Shown one piece after another: positions 4,601-6,388 of a stretch of 6,388 nt of DNA. Position 1 is the first letter of the stretch. Each line of letters opens with the position of its first letter. This stretch comes from Pseudomonadota bacterium (GTDB lineage Bacteria > Pseudomonadota > Alphaproteobacteria > UBA9655): contig JAKBAL010000133.1 of assembly GCA_021809225.1 (NCBI GenBank), positions 1-6,388 on the forward strand, read 5' to 3'. Below the pieces are notes generated by a model. That model worked only from the letters and a program-made list of their open reading frames with translations. It was not told the DNA's origin and searched no databases. Made by a program: the position numbers and the translations under genes.

Positions 4601-6035
4601 TCTGACCCCCTCAATCACTGATCTACAAGATAAAAAAGATGGTAAAAGAAAATTTGTTGATGGGTTTGCGAAGGTACTCTATTATGGGGCTGCAAGTGTT
4701 CCTAGTCTATTGCCTGTAGGATATTTTTTGAATGGGTCGTTACCCTTTGAAAAGCATTATGGCTTTCAGATTTTTATCATCATAAGCTACACTGCCCCCT
4801 GTCTTTTTCTCAATTCCTTGTTTTTTTATGGCCCACGAGTATGCGTGTATAGTGAGAGGATTTTTAATAATCTCTTTACGCACCCCATAGATCATGGGTT
4901 CCCCTCACACGCCGAAGAAAAACGGTGTCAATTTCTTAAAGAATTTAAAGACCTTAAATGGTGGCTTTCAAGACTGAGGGATGATGATGAAGAATTGCAC
5001 ACAATTCATCATCAAGTTTTTAGCCAACCTTTCTTAGAGGCTGTAGCAACGCCAGAGGAAAGGGAACGGGCTCAAGTCACAGAATCTCTCAAAACCTTGT
5101 GGGTGCTGCGTCAAATACACGCTCAATATCAACATGAGATGGTTGAGCCTGACCCAGAACACGCTCGAAAAACGTTTTCCAAGGTCGTGGGATGGGGGCT
5201 TCCTCTACTGGCCACTTATGGACGCTCTTTCATTCATTGGACCATCTTTTATAATCTCTTAGAAATCATTGGCGTGTCTGATGAAACAACCAAGATCGGC
5301 CTGTCGGTATTTATGGCGCTCATCGCTTCCCTTGTCCAAGGAAGTACTGAGGTTGAAGGCACTCAAAAAGCTGTTTATGAACTCACCTTGGGCAACAAGG
5401 TAGGAGAGGATACCAGCCAAGGGTGGGTGCGCAAAACCTTTAGACGACTTGGCAAAGCTCAGAATTATTTTATGGCTGCTTTAGATACTCTTCCTTACAT
5501 TGCCGTGGGTATGATCGCAACGACTGATTGGTCCTTGTGGTTAAGCCTGGCCACATTGATCCCGGCAGGGATTGCCGATATGTTCAAGAATGTCCTAAAG
5601 TTCAACCAATCCACCGGCGGAGCCGCCCAATTTGTGGATCAGGTCGCAGCCAAGATTTCCTACCCCACCGCGACGCAAAAGCGCAACCAGCTCGTTGGTC
5701 TCATGCGCCGATACCGGAAAATGTTTAAAAAGCTCCATCCGGATATTTTGATGAAGCTGGATGAAATGCTGACGAGTGTTACTGCCGAACCTCAGGACTT
5801 AAATTCAGAGGACGGAAACAGGTCCGGCGAGGAAACAAGAGAGGAGGAGGATCACTCCAACGATGATGATGATCCTGGAGAAAAAGAAGAGGAAAAGGCA
5901 AAAGAAAAGGAAATGCAGAAGGTTTCTGAATATCCTTCACGGTCCAATGCTTCTGAGGAGAAAAGAAAAAAGAAGAAGGCTCAAATCACCAGTCGATCAA
6001 GGGATCGTAAAGGATGGACTTTATATACCAAGTGA
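1680..6035 (+). CDS. Large exported multi-pass membrane protein with tandem-duplicated domain, unknown family
   Basis: This is a 1451-residue protein that I do not recognise. Residues 1-22 form a signal peptide (MFKRLLSYLIILSMLMMDAA, then PA, cleavage predicted after APA). Residues 23-280 are hydrophilic, with a Glu/Lys-rich low-complexity stretch at about 165-206. Two homologous membrane domains follow, about 292-840 and 886-1365. Each has a GIGG-containing helix (about 312-335; 908-930), two or three further hydrophobic helices, a charged helical segment, a WGLPxxAxxGRS helix (589-600; 1172-1183) followed by another helix, an NYF motif (736-738; 1262-1264), two hydrophobic segments, and a basic amphipathic helix (about 808-838; 1333-1363). 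The tail, about 1366-1451, is acidic and then basic, with KRKKKK at 1428-1433. A duplicated membrane domain suggests a pseudo-symmetric channel, transporter or scaffold, but no catalytic or transport motif is seen. The start is ATG 1680 by its AGGGAG site and by alignment with the paralogue at 6138. Two palindromic repeats are inserted in frame (residues 223-231 and 697-707). Parts of each membrane domain are far more AT-rich than the rest. Confidence 0.9.
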   Translation: MFKRLLSYLIILSMLMMDAAPAMEEWSRDDDSRRENAAKRPITPSLHVLARGEREKEDVEHSDEEKSARSSSFNPNEFGGSWRGLPEDHKRMLKNMASLRREGEEGESLLEGGEDWDDDFYWLEKTEGNGGASAGALEESSWFGIFHWVKQSVSGLKGKKTSQTKNEEENGEKEEDNEREKEKEKKRDNGEEDGLLAEEDEAYEESEIWADSQIRDASERSFLRAERSNPGINGGWASLQDDEAGPSSDIQDRIRSILPEGVNLEDLPPSIRSLLISTVELEQGDETQQKTLQLFEYMYDYILQGKLTRKQLLVGGIGGALIAWGVTSGIAYLIIDEIISILSIKKSTYEIIFDSFFNNYAQWIIFTDAACRNIKTLVNLTAPSTVDFEYDKGKLEKTLMRTANALVYGCSSLVGFLLCYSLYEYLGGYENLFGNWSYASSFYSISEPVLSLLVFGTQSLTLIIDDTLFFGSRLTHPLKNFLWKLFSQRKQRADSDAERWREEIVKELRILERTFLRLSDKESLEKVQRVLGPLFIVEKGEERRTPALKIAEVLNTLKKLHTFYILYCPEDEEPAHKPLRAVFSTCVDWGLPIIAIWGRSVIFIYVISGVLIELGLGEGTANDALSIIFGGILASGIQMNYEAQAVHHVFNQVQRLPHHTKELFYQLYASCLNKPYLWISSSLLGASIYDDSPTPSLRGRSEEAAIQPLSIRSETENPEISSIKQKIVTAGLSLHNYFAGFWTATPFMLIGYYFATEGWGMGKQLVCLLPAFLSGFLGNAMAFQESEDDLKNFVKNLGLTTNANSGAQQRKKLITVVLQYREILEKINPSLLLHFKEISDGANVERQEYLKEPIFIGGLKSPLLNYRGLLSQAFHLERLLENKDLKTRRFLLYMQEFLIQNKITFNQALLSGIGGGLISTINGTINVFNTFHRLSQLDPFKIVTFIHDSIGINYFLPFSMLDMLSRTSKIISNFLTPSITDLQDKKDGKRKFVDGFAKVLYYGAASVPSLLPVGYFLNGSLPFEKHYGFQIFIIISYTAPCLFLNSLFFYGPRVCVYSERIFNNLFTHPIDHGFPSHAEEKRCQFLKEFKDLKWWLSRLRDDDEELHTIHHQVFSQPFLEAVATPEERERAQVTESLKTLWVLRQIHAQYQHEMVEPDPEHARKTFSKVVGWGLPLLATYGRSFIHWTIFYNLLEIIGVSDETTKIGLSVFMALIASLVQGSTEVEGTQKAVYELTLGNKVGEDTSQGWVRKTFRRLGKAQNYFMAALDTLPYIAVGMIATTDWSLWLSLATLIPAGIADMFKNVLKFNQSTGGAAQFVDQVAAKISYPTATQKRNQLVGLMRRYRKMFKKLHPDILMKLDEMLTSVTAEPQDLNSEDGNRSGEETREEEDHSNDDDDPGEKEEEKAKEKEMQKVSEYPSRSNASEEKRKKKKAQITSRSRDRKGWTLYTK
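1692..1805 (+). repeat. Direct repeat A1: signal-peptide region shared with downstream paralogue
   Basis: This 114-base stretch matches 6150-6263 at 111 of 114 positions by direct comparison; the differences are at 1695, 1709 and 1799. It encodes the signal peptide and the first mature residues through AAKRPI. Similarity continues more weakly upstream (about 1590-1643 with 6093-6149), interrupted by the 46-base palindrome-bearing segment. The match stops abruptly at the TATA where the transposon boundary lies in the second copy. Confidence 0.96.
2345..2371 (+). repeat. Palindromic element, copy 2, in frame in the large gene
   Basis: CTTGCGAGCGGAG-CGAAGCAATCCAGG matches the dispersed bacterial palindrome type whose reverse strand typically reads CTGGATTGCTTCGC...CGCAATGACG. 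Terminal TTGC (2346-2349) and GCAA (2362-2365) are complementary. It is translated as residues 223-231 (LRAERSNPG), in the charged linker before the first membrane domain, where added residues should be tolerated. Confidence 0.75.
2553..4199 (+). repeat. Protein-level internal repeat, unit 1 (membrane domain)
   Basis: This encodes residues about 292-840. It aligns over its whole length with unit 2: GKLTRKQLLVGGIGGALI with NKITFNQALLSGIGGGLI, WGLPIIAIWGRS with WGLPLLATYGRS (8 of 12 identical), LHNYF with AQNYF, and the basic C-terminal helix beginning AQQRKKL with ATQKRNQL. Unit 1 has about 60 extra residues between the second WGLP-proximal helix and NYF, containing palindromic element copy 3. 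The DNA of the two units has diverged, so the duplication is old. Confidence 0.85.
3767..3800 (+). repeat. Palindromic element, copy 3, in frame in the large gene
   Basis: The stretch begins ATTGCGAGGCCGCT and ends AAGCGGCAATCCAG. It shows two competing perfect stems: ATTGC (3767-3771) with GCAAT (3792-3796), and GCCGCT (3775-3780) with AGCGGC (3788-3793). It has the same ends as copy 2 with a longer loop. It is translated as residues 697-707 (LRGRSEEAAIQ), in a hydrophilic linker that unit 2 of the protein lacks. Confidence 0.82.
4335..5774 (+). repeat. Protein-level internal repeat, unit 2 (membrane domain)
   Basis: This encodes residues about 886-1365, the second copy of the multi-helix domain, with GIGG at 912-915, WGLPLLATYGRS at 1172-1183 and NYF at 1262-1264. 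It is about 70 residues shorter than unit 1, mainly because it lacks the palindrome-bearing linker. The charged segment at about 1080-1165 aligns with 495-582 of unit 1. Both segments end just before WGLP with an acidic, proline-containing turn (EDEEPAHK and EPDPEHARK). Confidence 0.85.
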
Positions 6036-6069
6036 TTTTACGGGAAAGGATAATAATCAAAATTTCTGT

Positions 6070-6078
6070 TGATACAAT
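6070..6078 (+). promoter_or_regulatory. Possible extended -10 promoter for the downstream paralogue
   Basis: TGATACAAT fits an extended -10 (TGnTATAAT with one mismatch) and lies 35 bases after the stop of the large gene and 60 bases before ATG 6138. No clear -35 is needed or seen. TTGATA at 6069-6074 could alternatively be a -35 with TAAGGA at 6093-6098 (18-base spacer). No terminator hairpin is seen between the two genes, so read-through is also possible. Confidence 0.3.
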
Positions 6079-6137
6079 ATAAACCGATCTCTTAAGGATA
6101 AAGAATAAAAAACAAAGGAGTGGCAGCCGTCAACTTT

Positions 6138-6281
6138 ATGATAAAAAAACTCATTTCCTATTTAATCATTCTCTCCATGCTCATGATGGACGCTGCCCCT
6201 GCGATGGAGGAGTGGTCCAGAGACGATGATTCCCGTCGAGAGAATGCAGCAAAAAGACCTATAGTGCTTAGTCATTCTTAA
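6138..6281 (+). pseudogene. Paralogue of the large membrane protein, interrupted after 42 codons
   Basis: ATG 6138 starts MIKKLISYLIILSMLMMDAA, then PAMEEWSRDDDSRRENAAK, nearly identical to the large protein's signal peptide and first mature residues. After residue 42 the sequence departs at TATA (6260-6263), adds VLSHS and stops at 6279-6281. An AAAGGAG (6114-6120) lies 17 bases upstream of the ATG, rather far for a Shine-Dalgarno. The departure point is a TA dinucleotide followed 89 bases later by an IS630-type transposase start, so the gene is most likely split by the element and its remainder may lie beyond the window. Expression would yield only a 47-residue exported peptide. Confidence 0.85.
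6150..6263 (+). repeat. Direct repeat A2: partner of 1692-1805
   Basis: This is the second copy of the 114-base repeat (111 of 114 identical). In this copy codons two to four read ATA AAA AAA, against TTT AAG AGA in the first. No palindromic element is present between the upstream homology and the coding sequence, so it represents the empty form of the site. Confidence 0.96.
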
Positions 6282-6308
6282 ATTTTAGAGTTGAAAATAT
6301 TAAAATTT
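6280..6308. repeat. Inverted repeat near the transposon's left end
   Basis: AAATTTTA (6280-6287) and TAAAATTT (6301-6308) are exact reverse complements separated by 13 bases. They lie between the inferred element boundary and the transposase gene, where a subterminal binding site or a short hairpin in the leader would be placed. The AT-rich composition makes chance possible. Confidence 0.4.
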
Positions 6309-6352
6309 CTGGTAATTTCTTATGGGACTGACAAACATAAGAGATGATAATA

Positions 6353-6388
6353 ATGAATAAAAAATATATTGTTCGTCTTTCAGTAGAA
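6353..6388 (+). CDS. IS630-family transposase, N-terminus only (partial)
   Basis: The frame from ATG 6353 reads MNKKYIVRLSVE to the window edge. The KKYIVRL start followed by an acidic stretch is characteristic of many IS630-family transposases from Rickettsiales and related alphaproteobacteria, preceding the helix-turn-helix region. The DDE catalytic domain is not visible. AAGAGA at 6339-6344, 8 bases upstream, is a weak ribosome binding site. The call rests on 12 residues plus the TA-flanked boundary upstream. Confidence 0.7.
   Translation, partial: MNKKYIVRLSVE

Larger units (their letters stand above)
6264..6388 (+). mobile_element. Left part of a probable IS630-family insertion sequence (partial)
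   Basis: Homology with the upstream gene copy ends exactly after TATA, and new AT-rich sequence beginning GTGCTTAGTCATTC follows, leading to a transposase start at 6353. IS630-family elements insert at and duplicate TA, which fits TA at 6262-6263 as the target. The right end, inverted repeat and second TA are outside the window, so the boundary is inferred. An internal inverted repeat, AAATTTTA (6280-6287) with TAAAATTT (6301-6308), lies near this end. Confidence 0.7.

Noticed and set aside
5862..5873. GATGATGATGAT as a microsatellite of interest
   Set aside because: Four Asp codons in an acidic tail are expected by composition, and the run is too short to be notable.

Overview
The window reads as accessory DNA from an alphaproteobacterium, probably a host-associated lineage such as Holosporales/Paracaedibacterales or a relative. 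This is an inference from four things: a cold-shock protein with two CSD domains (a typically alphaproteobacterial arrangement), a Sel1-type secreted-protein remnant, short palindromic repeats inserted inside a coding region (as with Rickettsia palindromic elements), and the start of an IS630-like transposase. No rRNA, tRNA or CRISPR array is seen.

Layout. Positions 1-45 may hold the first codons of a minus-strand gene. At 206-406 is a small one-helix membrane protein of unknown function. At 470-1042 is a clear double cold-shock-domain protein. At 1165-1439 is a broken gene: an intact signal peptide, then, in another frame, the last part of a Sel1 repeat. Positions 1440-1633 hold only possible promoter sequence.

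The window is dominated by one gene, 1680-6035, encoding a 1451-residue protein that I do not recognise as any named family. It has a signal peptide, a long charged N-terminal region, two tandem copies of a roughly 480-550-residue multi-helix membrane domain (shared WGLPxxAxxGRS and GIGG motifs), and a charged tail ending in a basic cluster. About 100 bases downstream a second gene of the same family begins. Its first 114 aligned bases match at 111 positions, and it is then interrupted at a TA by what looks like the left end of an IS630-family element, whose transposase starts at 6353 and runs off the window.

The most notable structure is a short palindromic repeat of the widespread TTGCGAG...AAGCAATCCAG type, present three times in one orientation. 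Two copies lie in frame inside the large gene, both in predicted hydrophilic linkers. The third, degenerate, lies just before its start codon. Comparison with the downstream paralogue, which lacks it, shows that this 46-base difference moved translation to a new ATG with a new ribosome binding site and left the old ATG heading a 17-codon mini-ORF.

How the genes work together cannot be deduced. The unifying theme is a set of exported proteins sharing a signal-peptide module with Ala-Met-Glu at the predicted cleavage site, evolving by duplication, palindrome insertion and transposon disruption.
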